Assembly (NCBI GenBank): GCA_934725085.1
Contig: CAKVAL010000004.1
Location: 31,942 to 95,941, forward strand
Direction: 5' to 3'
Length of the DNA stretch: 64,000 nt
DNA from: an uncultured Erysipelotrichaceae bacterium
GTDB lineage: Bacteria; Bacillota_I; Bacilli_A; Erysipelotrichales; Erysipelotrichaceae
Part shown: one piece after another, positions 26,111-35,279 of the stretch
Numbering within the stretch: the stretch's first letter is position 1
Layout of the letters: the number at the start of each line of letters is the position of its first letter
Notes under the pieces: model-generated
Databases searched by the model: none
Told to the model about the DNA's origin: nothing
Seen by the model: only the letters and a program-made list of their open reading frames with translations
Translations under genes and position numbers: made by a program

Positions 26111-27682
26111 CTATTTAGCACTATCCCCATAATTACTTAAATATCTAGCAGAAGGATCATTGACATCACAACCCTTCCAAGACTTATTAGGCATCCAATA
26201 ATCAACAATCAAAGAATCTAAACCTGGATAATAAGATTCGAAGATATCTCTATATAATAATGATTCTTTAGTAAAAGGTGGACAATATGTATACTTCTTA
26301 ACACCCTCTTCATATTCCTTATCACTATATTTGCCCTCAGCATATTCCTTTAAATAATCAGCTAAAGAATGCCCTACTGCATCTGAAAAAGCCGCCTTAT
26401 CCCTAAATAATATCTCCCTAGGCAATAATTCATCCTTCTCAAACGCATGACGTAATAAATACTTACCCATACCATACTTATTCATCTTAAGACTAGGGTC
26501 AATATTCATCACATACTCTACAAAACCCAAATCACCAAAAGGTACCCTACCTTCCATTGAATTAGAAGAAATACATCTATCAGCCCTTAAGACATCATAC
26601 ATATATAATTCTCTAACACGCTTACTAGCCTCTTCTTGAAAACTCTTGGCATCAGGGGCAAAGTCAGTATACTTATAACCAAACAATTCATCACTCACTT
26701 CACCAGTTAAAATAACCTTGATATCAGTAGTCTCATGAATCTTCTTACACAAGATATACATACCTAAAGAAGCTCTAATAGTTGTAATATCCCAAGTCTC
26801 CAATATTCTAACCACCTCTGGCAAAGCACTTAAAATATCATCCTTAGTCATCTTAAATTCAGTGTGGTCACTTCCAATATAATCAGCAACCTTCCTAGCA
26901 TACTTTAAATCAATCGCATCATCTTCCATGCCAATAGAAAAAGTACGAATAGGCTTATCACTATGTCTTTGAGCAATCGCACAAACCAAAGAAGAATCTA
27001 ATCCACCAGACAACAAATAACCAACCTTTGCATCCGCATCCATCCTCTTTAACACACCAGCTATCAACTTATCATGAATATTTTCAAAAACACCTTCACT
27101 AACAACATCACTTGCCTCATATATCTTTCTATACTCCACAAACTTACCATCAACATAATAAGTGCCTGGAGGAAAAGCCTTAATATCCTTACATACTGGA
27201 AGAAGACTAGAAACAGTAGAACCGAAACAAATCTTGCCATTATCTGTATAACCATAGAACAATGGCCTAATACCAATTGGATCTCTAGCAGCTATATAGC
27301 CAAGCTTTGGATCATACATAACAAGGGCAAATTCCGCATCTAAACCAGTAAACATATCAAGCCCATATTCTTCATATAGTGGCAACAACAACTCACAATC
27401 AGAATCAGACACAAAAGTATAACCCTTCTTCTCAAGTTCTTTCTTCACTACTCTAAAGCCATATAATTCACCATTACATACAACATACTTGCCATCTTTT
27501 TCAAATGGTTGCATACCCTCTTTAGTTAAACCCATAATAGCTAATCTTTGAAAACCCAATAAACCAGCACCTGTATCTACAATCTTAGAATCATCTGGCC
27601 CTCTATTATATAAAGCTTTTAGGCCCTTCTTAAAATCTTCTAATTTAGTTAAAATATCAGTTGATACAATAATTCCACACAT
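26111..27682 (-). CDS. asnB: Asparagine synthase (glutamine-hydrolysing)
   Basis: A 523-residue enzyme making asparagine from aspartate, ATP and glutamine. The N-terminal nucleophile Cys2 is present (MCGIIVST), followed by a class II glutaminase domain (YNRGPDD, CNGELYGFR). The synthase domain follows with the PP-loop LLSGGLDSSLVCAI and LTGEVSDELFGYKY. It is a little shorter than the E. coli enzyme but complete. AGGAGGAG precedes the ATG. A T-box leader upstream shows it is induced when charged asparaginyl-tRNA is scarce. Confidence 0.95.
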   Translation of the reverse strand: MCGIIVSTDILTKLEDFKKGLKALYNRGPDDSKIVDTGAGLLGFQRLAIMGLTKEGMQPFEKDGKYVVCNGELYGFRVVKKELEKKGYTFVSDSDCELLLPLYEEYGLDMFTGLDAEFALVMYDPKLGYIAARDPIGIRPLFYGYTDNGKICFGSTVSSLLPVCKDIKAFPPGTYYVDGKFVEYRKIYEASDVVSEGVFENIHDKLIAGVLKRMDADAKVGYLLSGGLDSSLVCAIAQRHSDKPIRTFSIGMEDDAIDLKYARKVADYIGSDHTEFKMTKDDILSALPEVVRILETWDITTIRASLGMYILCKKIHETTDIKVILTGEVSDELFGYKYTDFAPDAKSFQEEASKRVRELYMYDVLRADRCISSNSMEGRVPFGDLGFVEYVMNIDPSLKMNKYGMGKYLLRHAFEKDELLPREILFRDKAAFSDAVGHSLADYLKEYAEGKYSDKEYEEGVKKYTYCPPFTKESLLYRDIFESYYPGLDSLIVDYWMPNKSWKGCDVNDPSARYLSNYGDSAK

Positions 27683-27699
27683 AGTACTCCTCCTAAAAA

Positions 27700-27945
27700 A
27701 TAAAAAACAGTTCCTTCATCCCATGGGACGAAGAACTGTAAAACTCCGCGGTACCACCCAAATTATTGATTTAACAACCAATCGCTCTTTCAACCATCAT
27801 TGAAACTTGGTAAGATAACGGTCCAACTCCGTCAAAGCCTACTATTACTTCGGTTTGAAACTCCTAGGTGTTCTTTCAATATCTCGTAAATACAGGGTTC
27901 TCACTACCTCCCCACTCACTTAATTTCGTTGATACCTACTTTTCC
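27700..27945 (-). promoter_or_regulatory. T-box riboswitch controlling asnB
   Basis: The T-box sequence TGGGTGGTACCGCGG is present at 27746-27760 on the minus strand. It is followed by the terminator hairpin CAGTTCCTTCATCC-type stem (27708-27738) and six T. The upstream part can form Stem I; an AAC just before ACCTA (27870-27872) is a good specifier candidate and would read tRNA-Asn, matching asnB. Stem I boundaries are approximate. Confidence 0.93.
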
Positions 27946-27965
27946 TTATCCTTGCTTATGAAAAA

Positions 27966-27994
27966 GTTTTACTATTTTTTAAGAAACTTGTCAA
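27966..27994 (-). promoter_or_regulatory. Promoter of the asnB T-box transcript
   Basis: TTGACA (27989-27994), a 17-bp spacer and TAAAAC (27966-27971) on the minus strand give a start just before Stem I of the T-box. Confidence 0.7.
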
Positions 27995-28053
27995 TATATT
28001 TTCAGAAAATTGTTTCAGTAATACACAATCAAATAAAGTCATATAATAACTTC

Positions 28054-28815
28054 ATGAATTCTTTTAAAATTATGAGCCTAAACTTATTAACAAGTGGAGC
28101 CAACATACCAGGCAATCCACCATTTAACATTAGAATAAAAGCCATTAGTTCCATGTTAGAGGAATACACACCAGACATCATCGGCGTACAAGAACTAACT
28201 GATTCAATGTTTCCTTATCTTAAAGATATTTTAAATAAATATGCTATCTTTGGAGAATCAAGACATTCTCTTTTAAGTGATGAATATTCTTCAATTCTTT
28301 TTAACAAAGATAAATACGAACTAATAGAAGGAAAAACTCTATGGTTATCAGATACAGTAACAAAGAAAGGATCTAAATATCTTCTTTCCCAATTTCCTCG
28401 TATCGTTACCTATGTATATTTAAAAGACAAGTTAACTAATAAAACATTCACTGTCTTTAATACCCACTTAGACGCTAACTTTCCTTTTGTACGTACTAAG
28501 CAAGCAATTATTCTTTCAAAGATAATTCATAAGTACCAACAAGGTGACTTTACCCTACTATGTGGTGACTTTAACTGCACTAGGTTGTCACCTGCCCTAC
28601 GTCTTTTAAGCAAAAGATTAAAAGACCTATCGTATGATGAAATGGGATCAACTCTTAGAGGCAATGTTGGTTCCTTCTTATATAAACACCTTCCAATAGA
28701 TCATATCTTTATATCAGATAATCTATCTATTGATGAAGTTAATAAGATTACATCTTCTTATAACACGATATATCCAACTGATCATTATCCTGTTATTGCC
28801 AATATCTATTACTAG
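28054..28815 (+). CDS. Endonuclease/exonuclease/phosphatase-family protein
   Basis: A 253-residue enzyme of the EEP fold. It begins MNSFKIMSLNLLTSG and shows the metal-binding block IIGVQELTDSM. FNTHLDANFPFVRTKQA, LLCGDFNCTRLSPALR and the terminal YPTDHYPVIANIYY, with the catalytic Asp-His pair, follow. Substrate could be DNA, nucleotide or phospholipid; sequence alone does not decide. The frame is open further upstream, but that part lies in the T-box DNA. TATAAT (28042-28047) is exactly 6 nt before this ATG, so the message is probably leaderless. Confidence 0.88.
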   Translation: MNSFKIMSLNLLTSGANIPGNPPFNIRIKAISSMLEEYTPDIIGVQELTDSMFPYLKDILNKYAIFGESRHSLLSDEYSSILFNKDKYELIEGKTLWLSDTVTKKGSKYLLSQFPRIVTYVYLKDKLTNKTFTVFNTHLDANFPFVRTKQAIILSKIIHKYQQGDFTLLCGDFNCTRLSPALRLLSKRLKDLSYDEMGSTLRGNVGSFLYKHLPIDHIFISDNLSIDEVNKITSSYNTIYPTDHYPVIANIYY

Positions 28816-28851
28816 TGTTCTCGTTTCAGAACAAACTACTAAAAATTACCT

Positions 28852-28881
28852 AAAGTGTTCTCAAATGGGAACACTTTTTAT
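28852..28881 (+). terminator. Terminator after the EEP-family gene
   Basis: AAAGTGTTC and GAACACTTT form a stem around a short loop, followed by TTTTTAT. A second, weaker copy of the GTGTTCT hairpin lies just before it at 28815-28833. Confidence 0.75.
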
Positions 28882-28967
28882 CATTGATAAGTCCATACTA
28901 GTTAGTTATAATGTAATGATTTAGTTTAGCAATAAACTATCTGGTAGGTATGGGCTTAGGAGGAAGA

Positions 28968-29642
28968 ATGTATAAATATTTAACAGATGTTCAATTCATC
29001 AAAAAACTAACACACGAAGGAGCTAAGCTAACACAAGCATTAGGACACCAACTAAAGATTGATTATGATATCGGAACATACATCATGCTTGTGGGTAGTG
29101 CCAAACGTAAAATGATTACTCAAAATGAAAAAGGTGACGTAGATATGGATTACAATTTGGTTGTTATAAAATCGCCAATAAACAATGGAAAAGACCTTAA
29201 GGAGGCAGTTAGAAAATCATTTAACAAAGTTCTAAAAAAATATGGCTATGAAGACTGGCAAGATTCCACATCATCTTTATCAACTAAACTTAAAAGTTTT
29301 AACCAATATAATCAAACCAAATATAAGTTCGATATAGCCATAGTAAAAGAAGATAAGTAAGGGGACTGGCAAAGATTAATTCACTGTAAAACTGGTTCTA
29401 TACAGTCTGATACATGGTTTTGGAACCAAACCCCTGACTCAAGAGACATCAAAAGGAAAGAAACTTACATTAAAAATAATTCAGATTGGCAATTGGTTAG
29501 AGAAAAGTATCTTACATATAAAAATAATAATTTAGTTTTTGACAACAACAATCTTCATTCATTCACTTGTTATGAAAGAGCTGTAAATGATGTTTATAAT
29601 CAACTGCAATTATCATCTTTAGTTAATCACAGTAGAGTTTAA
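28968..29642 (+). pseudogene. Nucleotidyltransferase-fold gene with an in-frame TAA
   Basis: From the ATG at 28968 (AGGAGG just upstream) the frame encodes a nucleotidyltransferase-like protein. It has VGSAKRKMITQNEKGDVDMDY (GS and DxD metal motifs, written here as its key region) and KYKFDIAIV with a third acidic residue. A TAA at 29358-29360 follows VKEDK. The same frame then continues without a shift as GDWQRLIHCKTG and on to a second TAA at 29640-29642, about 93 further residues. The intact downstream frame and family-like content point to a recent nonsense mutation. The full product would be about 224 residues. Substrate and role are unknown. Confidence 0.75.
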
Positions 29643-29686
29643 AAACTCTTAATACATATCTATATTTTATTGGATAGTCACTTATT

Positions 29687-29737
29687 ATTTCCCTATCTCG
29701 CTTATCAAGTGATATATCATAAGCGAAATAGGGAAAT
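29687..29737. repeat. Large inverted repeat in the gap before the GH4 gene
   Basis: ATTTCCCTAT and TCGCTTAT pair with ATAAGCGA and ATAGGGAAAT across a loop of about 13 nt, with one mismatch. It lies between the convergent nucleotidyltransferase pseudogene and GH4 gene. A second pair, AAACACG/CGTGTTT, follows near 29752-29789. They may act as bidirectional terminators, although T runs are weak. Confidence 0.6.
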
Positions 29738-29855
29738 TGTCTAAATAATAAAAAACACGATGCTTATAATAATAAACAAACACCGTGTTTTTACTTTGTC
29801 CTAAAAAATCAAATAAGTACTTGGGGAATTCTAAAGGACATCTATTTAACAAATC

Positions 29856-31217
29856 TTACTTTAATTCAGGCCAGAAACCCTTATTAGCCTCAATCATATC
29901 ATCTAAGATAGCTTTCGCAACAGTCATACTAGGTACAGTCTTATTCAAAGTAAATGCTTGTAATACCTTCTCATAAGAACCTTCAATACAACCTTCTACC
30001 AATAGTTTTTCACTATTTAATTGTTGCATCATCAAACCTTGTTGGAACAAAGGAATAGGCTTTTGAGAAATTACCTCTGGTCCATCCTTACCAATATAAG
30101 CAGGAACCTCAACCATTGCATCATATGGCATATTAGGTAAAGCACCCTTATTCTCAACAATTACCAAGAAACGAGCCTTTGTATCATTCTTAAGCGCAAT
30201 AGCCAAATCAGCAATCCAATCACCATGACTACCTGCATAGAACACCTTCTCATCAATCTCACCAGTTTGTAAGTAATGGTCAATGCCATCAAACAAGTTC
30301 TTCTCACGAGTTTCCATTACCTCATTAGCACGAGTATGTTCAACATTTGAATGCTCAACAAACTCCTTAGCTTGTAAATAATAGTTCAAATAAGTATTAG
30401 GAATATATTCTGGGAAGTTTTCAAGAATCTCATAAACACCCTTCCATACATAATACCAACTTCCCTTAGCATGTCGATTAGTATTATTACTAGAGTTTGT
30501 TAAACTTTCCTTACCCTTTAAATAAGAAGCAGGTAACAAGATCTTATGTTCCTTGATATAAGCCTTCAAAGGTTCCATGATACTTTCGCCCTTATATTCG
30601 ATATTAGTAAACCAACCAAAATGATTTAAACCGAAGTAATCATAAACAATATTTTTCTTATCCTTAATCTCCAATGCAGCAGCAACTAAATCAATAATAG
30701 CGATAGGCATATCACAAATATTGATAATACGTGCATTAGGTCTTAACTTATTACAAGCCTCAGAAACAATAGAAGCAGGATTAGAATAATTAAGAATCCA
30801 ATAATCCTTCTTAGCATACTTTTCAACATCATCAATCAACTCAATCATTGGGAAGATTGTACGCATACCATATGCCAAGCCGCCACAGCCACAAGTCTCT
30901 TGGCCAACACAACCATGCTTCAAAGGAATCTTCTCATCGCTCTCTCTCATTGCATACAAACCAACACGCATTTGAGCAAACACAAATGATGCATCGCTAT
31001 AAGCTTCCTTCTTATCATTAGTAACTGTTAACTTAATACCTGAATGTAACTCTTCATCCAAGATCCACTTAACTACAACAGCAACCTTATCTTGTCTTTC
31101 CTTGTTGATATCATATAAACGAATCTCATCAACACCTAATTCATCCTTACGTAACGCAATAGACTTTACAATACCCGGAGTGAAAGTGCTTCCTCCACCT
31201 GCAATCGCAATAATCAT
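29856..31217 (-). CDS. GH4 6-phospho-alpha-glucosidase (MalH/GlvA type)
   Basis: A 453-residue family 4 glycosidase using NAD+ and a metal ion. It shows IIAIAGGGSTFTPGIV, GQETCGCGGLAYGMRT and the metal site INICDMPIAI, the CDMP form seen in maltose-6-phosphate glucosidases. The C terminus (NKGFWPELK) and ADLAIALKNDTKARFL block resemble Fusobacterium MalH, from memory. It follows the alpha-glucoside PTS gene by 20 nt. Together they import and split phosphorylated maltose-like sugars. GAGGTTTTAAAT precedes the ATG. Confidence 0.9.
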   Translation of the reverse strand: MIIAIAGGGSTFTPGIVKSIALRKDELGVDEIRLYDINKERQDKVAVVVKWILDEELHSGIKLTVTNDKKEAYSDASFVFAQMRVGLYAMRESDEKIPLKHGCVGQETCGCGGLAYGMRTIFPMIELIDDVEKYAKKDYWILNYSNPASIVSEACNKLRPNARIINICDMPIAIIDLVAAALEIKDKKNIVYDYFGLNHFGWFTNIEYKGESIMEPLKAYIKEHKILLPASYLKGKESLTNSSNNTNRHAKGSWYYVWKGVYEILENFPEYIPNTYLNYYLQAKEFVEHSNVEHTRANEVMETREKNLFDGIDHYLQTGEIDEKVFYAGSHGDWIADLAIALKNDTKARFLVIVENKGALPNMPYDAMVEVPAYIGKDGPEVISQKPIPLFQQGLMMQQLNSEKLLVEGCIEGSYEKVLQAFTLNKTVPSMTVAKAILDDMIEANKGFWPELK

Positions 31218-31237
31218 ATATTTAAAACCTCCTGATT

Positions 31238-32788
31238 TTATTTATTCAATGCTGCATCAACAGCTTTTCTAATTTGTGGAACCTCGATACCGAAGATAAT
31301 TTGAATATCATTATTCTTCTTAACAATTCCACTATTCTTAACCTTATTAATAACCGCATCATTAACCAAACTTGCATCCTTAACCTTAACTCTTAAACGA
31401 GTGAAACAGTTATCAACATTCTCAATATTCTCTCTACCACCTAAACCTTCAATGATAGTTTCAGCCACACCATCGTTAGATGTATTAACAGCCTTAACAG
31501 TTGCTTCACCACCTTCAACAACAACAGCATCTTCTCTACCAGGTGTCTTTAAATTAAACTTCTTGATAATGAACACAAACACTACAAAGTAAACAATAAT
31601 TTCAGCTAAAGCTAACAAATACATCTTTGGCCAAGCAGTTCTTTCAACACCAGCAGACAAGTTCATCAAGAAACTGTTAATTAAGCCTGTAGTCATTGAA
31701 TGGATATTGAACACTTTTAATAAAGCAACAAATGTACCGGCAATAATTGAATGAACTAAGAACAAGCCAGGTGCAATAAACGCAAACATGAAATCAATTG
31801 GCTCAGTAATACCACTTAATGTAGCAGTCAACACAAGCGGAATTAAGATATTCTTAGTAGTCTTTTTATTCTCAGGCTTAGCTGTGTAATAGAAAGCAGC
31901 ACAGATACCAATATAACCAAATGTCTTAGCTAAGCCTGTTCCCATATAATAGATTGAATCAGAGAAAGGAACACCCATTTGTAATTCAGTTAATAGAATT
32001 GGATAAGCACCAACGATTGTCTTATCACCTAAAGCTAAAGTACCACCTAAATCACCAAATTGGAAAGGTGCATATACTAAGTGATGTAAACCTGTAGGAA
32101 TTAGTAAACGTTCTAACATACCATATAGGAATAAACCAAAGGCACCACTACTAGCAATCACATTAGTTAATGCAGAAATACCATGTTGAACAACTGGCCA
32201 TACATAACATGTAGCTACACCCATAATGATAGAAACAGCAACCATACAAGTGAAAGAGAAACGAGTTCCTGAATACATACTCCAATATCCCTTAAATGAT
32301 GCATCACATGTCTTATTGAATACATAACCTGTTAAGCAACCAAGAATGATACCTGAGAATACACCCATATCAGTAACTTGAAAACCTAATACTGTTGATT
32401 GACCTGTACCATATAAACCTAACATCGGATTAGCTTCAGCAAGTAAACCATTTGTAGACAATGTTGTATTATTAGCTACTAGGAACATGAAATAAGCCAT
32501 TAGACCAACCATCGCAGCCTGATGCTTATCCTTTTTAGCTAAAGCAGCGCCAATACCTACTGCAAACACAAGACCTAGGTTATTAATAATAACCATGATA
32601 CATTGATACAATAAGTTACCAACTAGTTGAATAGGACCCCATCCTAAGAAAGGTAATAAACCTACAACCGCATTGTTAGTAACAAGCACACCAACAACAA
32701 GAATCATACCCGCCACTGAAATATAGCTTAGCGGCTGTACCATCGCCTTAGAAAACTTCTCTAAAGCACTCATAATTTTTTCTTTCAC
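31238..32788 (-). CDS. PTS alpha-glucoside/maltose-type IICB transporter
   Basis: About 516 residues from a GTG at 32788, which lies 9 nt after AAGGAGG; an ATG 15 bases later is possible. The N-terminal IIC domain has about ten membrane segments, with GLHHLVYAPFQFGDLGG and SGITEPIDFMFAFIAPGLF. A linker leads to a C-terminal IIB domain, whose phosphorylated cysteine is in NVDNCFTRLRVKVKD. There is no IIA domain, so a glucose-type IIA encoded elsewhere must supply phosphate. It is preceded by an antiterminator/terminator module. Confidence 0.92.
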   Translation of the reverse strand: MKEKIMSALEKFSKAMVQPLSYISVAGMILVVGVLVTNNAVVGLLPFLGWGPIQLVGNLLYQCIMVIINNLGLVFAVGIGAALAKKDKHQAAMVGLMAYFMFLVANNTTLSTNGLLAEANPMLGLYGTGQSTVLGFQVTDMGVFSGIILGCLTGYVFNKTCDASFKGYWSMYSGTRFSFTCMVAVSIIMGVATCYVWPVVQHGISALTNVIASSGAFGLFLYGMLERLLIPTGLHHLVYAPFQFGDLGGTLALGDKTIVGAYPILLTELQMGVPFSDSIYYMGTGLAKTFGYIGICAAFYYTAKPENKKTTKNILIPLVLTATLSGITEPIDFMFAFIAPGLFLVHSIIAGTFVALLKVFNIHSMTTGLINSFLMNLSAGVERTAWPKMYLLALAEIIVYFVVFVFIIKKFNLKTPGREDAVVVEGGEATVKAVNTSNDGVAETIIEGLGGRENIENVDNCFTRLRVKVKDASLVNDAVINKVKNSGIVKKNNDIQIIFGIEVPQIRKAVDAALNK

Positions 32789-32815
32789 TTTTTTCTTCCT
32801 CCTTCTTAGTGAAAT

Positions 32816-32885
32816 AAAAATAGGCAAGACTAATAAATACTAAAAACTAGTATCTAATGGTCTTGCCTACTTAAAGTAACAATCC
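32816..32885 (-). promoter_or_regulatory. RAT antiterminator and overlapping terminator before the PTS gene
   Basis: On the minus strand 32859-32885 reads GGATTGTTAC...GGCAAGACC, the ribonucleic antiterminator target of BglG/LicT proteins. Its 3' end overlaps a terminator stem, TAGGCAAGAC with GTCTTGCCTA (32821-32869), followed by five T. Binding of the adjacent LicT-type protein would let transcription continue into the PTS and GH4 genes. Confidence 0.9.
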
Positions 32886-32897
32886 TAATATAAATTT

Positions 32898-33722
32898 TTA
32901 ATGCAGAAATCTCAACAAGTGAACCAACAAGTACACCTTCTCCTGCTTAGACAACTTATATCCAAACTTATCTTGAATATAATCATCTATTTTCTCAATG
33001 CACGATTTGCACTCTGATTTTTTACTAATCAACAAATCATACATATCATCTAGCTCAACTATATTCTCATTTTCATGATAGATAACACGATTAGCCAAGA
33101 ACTTTAAATGTGTCATCAACCTAGTTGTATCTAGATTCTCTTTATCAAAGGTAATATTAAATTGTTCTTTAATAATATCCAATATCCCCCTAATAAATAT
33201 AAGCGTATCAGAAATATCTTGAGTTGAAGCCTTAGTAGAAGAATTGATAATATGAAGAGCTATAAGTCCAGCCTCATCCTTAGGCAAACGTACCTTTAGC
33301 ATCTCCTCAATCCTATCAAGAGCCCATAATCCTATTTGATATTCCTTACGATATAAGTAAGAAATCTCTGAATTTAAGAAATTACTCAAACTAGCATCCT
33401 TATAATATCTCTCAACCGCAAAATAGATATGATCGGCTAGTGCTATTAGAATTTGATTATCCAAAGAAACATTCAATTCTCTTGTAGCCTTTTGTGCAAT
33501 CATCTCAGCAATTTGGAAATATTCAATAGGAACATCATCTAATAGTTCTTCGAATTTACTCAACTGATCATCTTTAATAAAAAATATCTTCTCTATCTTT
33601 GCCTCATCAATTAGATCCCCTGGCTTTTTACCAAAACCAACACCAGATCCTTGAACAATAGCCTCTTTATCATCAGTTCTCGTCGCTACAACATTATTGT
33701 TGTATACTCGAATGACCCTCAT
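32898..33722 (-). CDS. BglG/LicT-family transcription antiterminator
   Basis: A 274-residue protein with an N-terminal RNA-binding CAT domain (MRVIRVYNNNVVATRTDDKE... to about residue 60, with GSGVGFGKKPGD). Two PRD domains follow, whose histidines lie in ALADHIYFAVERY and EAGLIALHIIN among others. PTS proteins phosphorylate these to signal sugar supply. It controls the PTS-GH4 genes through the RAT site behind it and probably its own gene through a second RAT site upstream. AAGGGG precedes the ATG. Confidence 0.92.
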   Translation of the reverse strand: MRVIRVYNNNVVATRTDDKEAIVQGSGVGFGKKPGDLIDEAKIEKIFFIKDDQLSKFEELLDDVPIEYFQIAEMIAQKATRELNVSLDNQILIALADHIYFAVERYYKDASLSNFLNSEISYLYRKEYQIGLWALDRIEEMLKVRLPKDEAGLIALHIINSSTKASTQDISDTLIFIRGILDIIKEQFNITFDKENLDTTRLMTHLKFLANRVIYHENENIVELDDMYDLLISKKSECKSCIEKIDDYIQDKFGYKLSKQEKVYLLVHLLRFLH

Positions 33723-33743
33723 CGATATCCCCTTTCTTTGTTT

Positions 33744-33808
33744 AAAAAAGACCTACCAAAAAAACAAGTGTCTATTGGGTAGGTCTTGCCTAATTAAAGT
33801 AACAATCC
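33744..33808 (-). promoter_or_regulatory. RAT antiterminator and terminator before the licT-type gene
   Basis: A second RAT element lies at 33782-33808 (GGATTGTTAC...GGCAAGACC). Its end overlaps the terminator stem AAGACCTACC/GGTAGGTCTT (33748-33787), followed by T residues. It differs from the other RAT by a single central base, so the antiterminator should control its own synthesis. Confidence 0.9.
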
Positions 33809-33834
33809 TATTTGATAATCTGCTTACGGTTTAA

Positions 33835-33871
33835 ATTATAACAATTCCCAAACAAATGTCAACGCTTTCTT
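33835..33871 (-). promoter_or_regulatory. Promoter with cre-like site for the licT-PTS-GH4 operon
   Basis: TTGACA (33857-33862) and TATAAT (33835-33840), 16 bp apart on the minus strand. The -35 is embedded in AAGAAAGCGTTGACA, one mismatch from the cre consensus, so CcpA would block RNA polymerase directly. Confidence 0.75.
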
Positions 33872-33883
33872 TTTAGAAAATTT

Positions 33884-34339
33884 TCACAATTCTTTCCTAA
33901 CAAGAACATATTCATCAGTTCTTAGCACTTCTTTAAATCCATGTTTAAGAAACAAATTAATAGATGGATTGTCGATAGCTATATCATCATATAACTCCTT
34001 AATACCATTATTTTTTGCACATTCACACAATAAAGATAAGCCTTCATATCCATATCCCTTGCCCCTATATGGTGCATAAATAATCACATCCGCAATATAT
34101 ATTTATCTTTCTAAATCTAAGTAATAAGCTACTTCACCCACAAATGTATTCTCATCACAAATATATCGATAAAAACGCTTGCCATCCCTCATCCACCTTT
34201 GGTACCAAGCAACCCATTTAGACACAGGAAAAGCTATAGTTCCATGATTAAAAGACATTGTATCTTTATCAGACATCATCTTCTCTTTAAACCATAATTC
34301 ATCTATATTTGGTTTATATAATTTAATTATTTTTTCCAT
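33884..34339 (-). pseudogene. GNAT acetyltransferase with an in-frame TAA
   Basis: From 34339 the frame encodes an N-acetyltransferase N terminus (FVGEVAYYLDLER). It meets TAA at 34103-34105 and continues in the same frame as IYIADVIIYAPYRGKGYGYE, containing the acetyl-CoA-binding RGKGYG motif. The C terminus (NPSINLFLKHGFKEV) is complete. The joined length is 151 residues, normal for the family. One nonsense change separates the two halves, so this is a recent pseudogene unless the codon is misread. The start overlaps the AbiEii-type gene by 17 nt. Confidence 0.85.
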
Positions 34340-35279
34340 TAAAAGATTTTCTAATAATTGTTACAGAATGTTGTTTGTTATAAATAAAAATATCAGACTT
34401 AGCAACAATAGTAATCCCTTCATTTATTGCTTGATTATAATCAACATTTTCATAAAGTAATTTTTGAGTAACATCTCGATAGTCACGCTCATAAAAATGA
34501 CTAGATATAATTTCCTTAAGCATTTCCGGAATATTGTATTCCAATTGTGCTGAAGGATTATTTTTTGACATCATTCTATCATCTCTTACCGTATCAATTA
34601 AATCACTCAATTCTTTATTAAAATTTATCTTTGACAATAATTTGTAAATATCATATAGGTGACGTGAATCTCTATCTTGCACGTCTTGAATACGATAATC
34701 ACATATAGCAAAAACCTTATCAATGAAAGTTCTTTCTAAAGACTGAACATTCATTTTCACGTTCGCTGATTCAAAAGGTATCGGAAGAACTAGTCCCTTA
34801 TCTTTACAAAACTTGCCAACAAAGCTACCTACATTTTGTGTTTCTATTGGATAAACCGGTTGATAAAAGCTAGTTTCAATAATTATCTCCATTGGTATTG
34901 GTGAAAACAAGGACTCATATGCGAAAACATATTTGTTGTAATCGTGTCTTGATTTTATTTGATTAGGATTTAGCAATTTCATACCAAGGGATTCAGCAAT
35001 CTTGAGTAGTTGTTCTTTAGTTGCTTTTCTTTCTGATTGAGTAAGTTTTCTATTCGTTGACAAATCTATATCCTCAGAGAACCTATCTATTAAATTATAA
35101 ACTTTAGATAAAGAGGTACCTCCTTTAAACACGTAAGGCAATTTTAATTTTGATAATTCGAAAAGAAACATAGATTGGATTGTATCTTTTTCAATCATTA
35201 ATTCAGATTTTTTTATTTCTGCTGATACAGTTTCTATAATTTTCTTCCATTCATTTTTATAATCGCTATACCAATTCAC
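34323..35279 (-). CDS. AbiEii-type nucleotidyltransferase toxin
   Basis: A 318-residue protein of the AbiEii/AbiGii family. The signature YVFKGGTSLSKVYNLIDRFS followed by EDIDLS supplies the GS and DxD nucleotidyltransferase motifs near residue 55. DSRHLYDIYKLL is a second conserved block. In known type IV systems the toxin blocks growth by modifying tRNA or a similar target, with abortive phage defence as one role. It overlaps the upstream antitoxin gene by 14 nt. The pair looks intact. Confidence 0.88.
   Translation of the reverse strand: MNWYSDYKNEWKKIIETVSAEIKKSELMIEKDTIQSMFLFELSKLKLPYVFKGGTSLSKVYNLIDRFSEDIDLSTNRKLTQSERKATKEQLLKIAESLGMKLLNPNQIKSRHDYNKYVFAYESLFSPIPMEIIIETSFYQPVYPIETQNVGSFVGKFCKDKGLVLPIPFESANVKMNVQSLERTFIDKVFAICDYRIQDVQDRDSRHLYDIYKLLSKINFNKELSDLIDTVRDDRMMSKNNPSAQLEYNIPEMLKEIISSHFYERDYRDVTQKLLYENVDYNQAINEGITIVAKSDIFIYNKQHSVTIIRKSFNGKNN

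Noticed and set aside
27868..28053. Long N-terminal extension of the EEP-family protein
   Set aside because: It lies within the asnB T-box leader and promoter on the other strand. The family N terminus starts at 28054, right after a -10 box.
28968..34339. Reassigned TAA codon or stop suppression as a general feature
   Set aside because: Many clear genes here end at TAA with normal family C termini, so only local nonsense mutations are supported.
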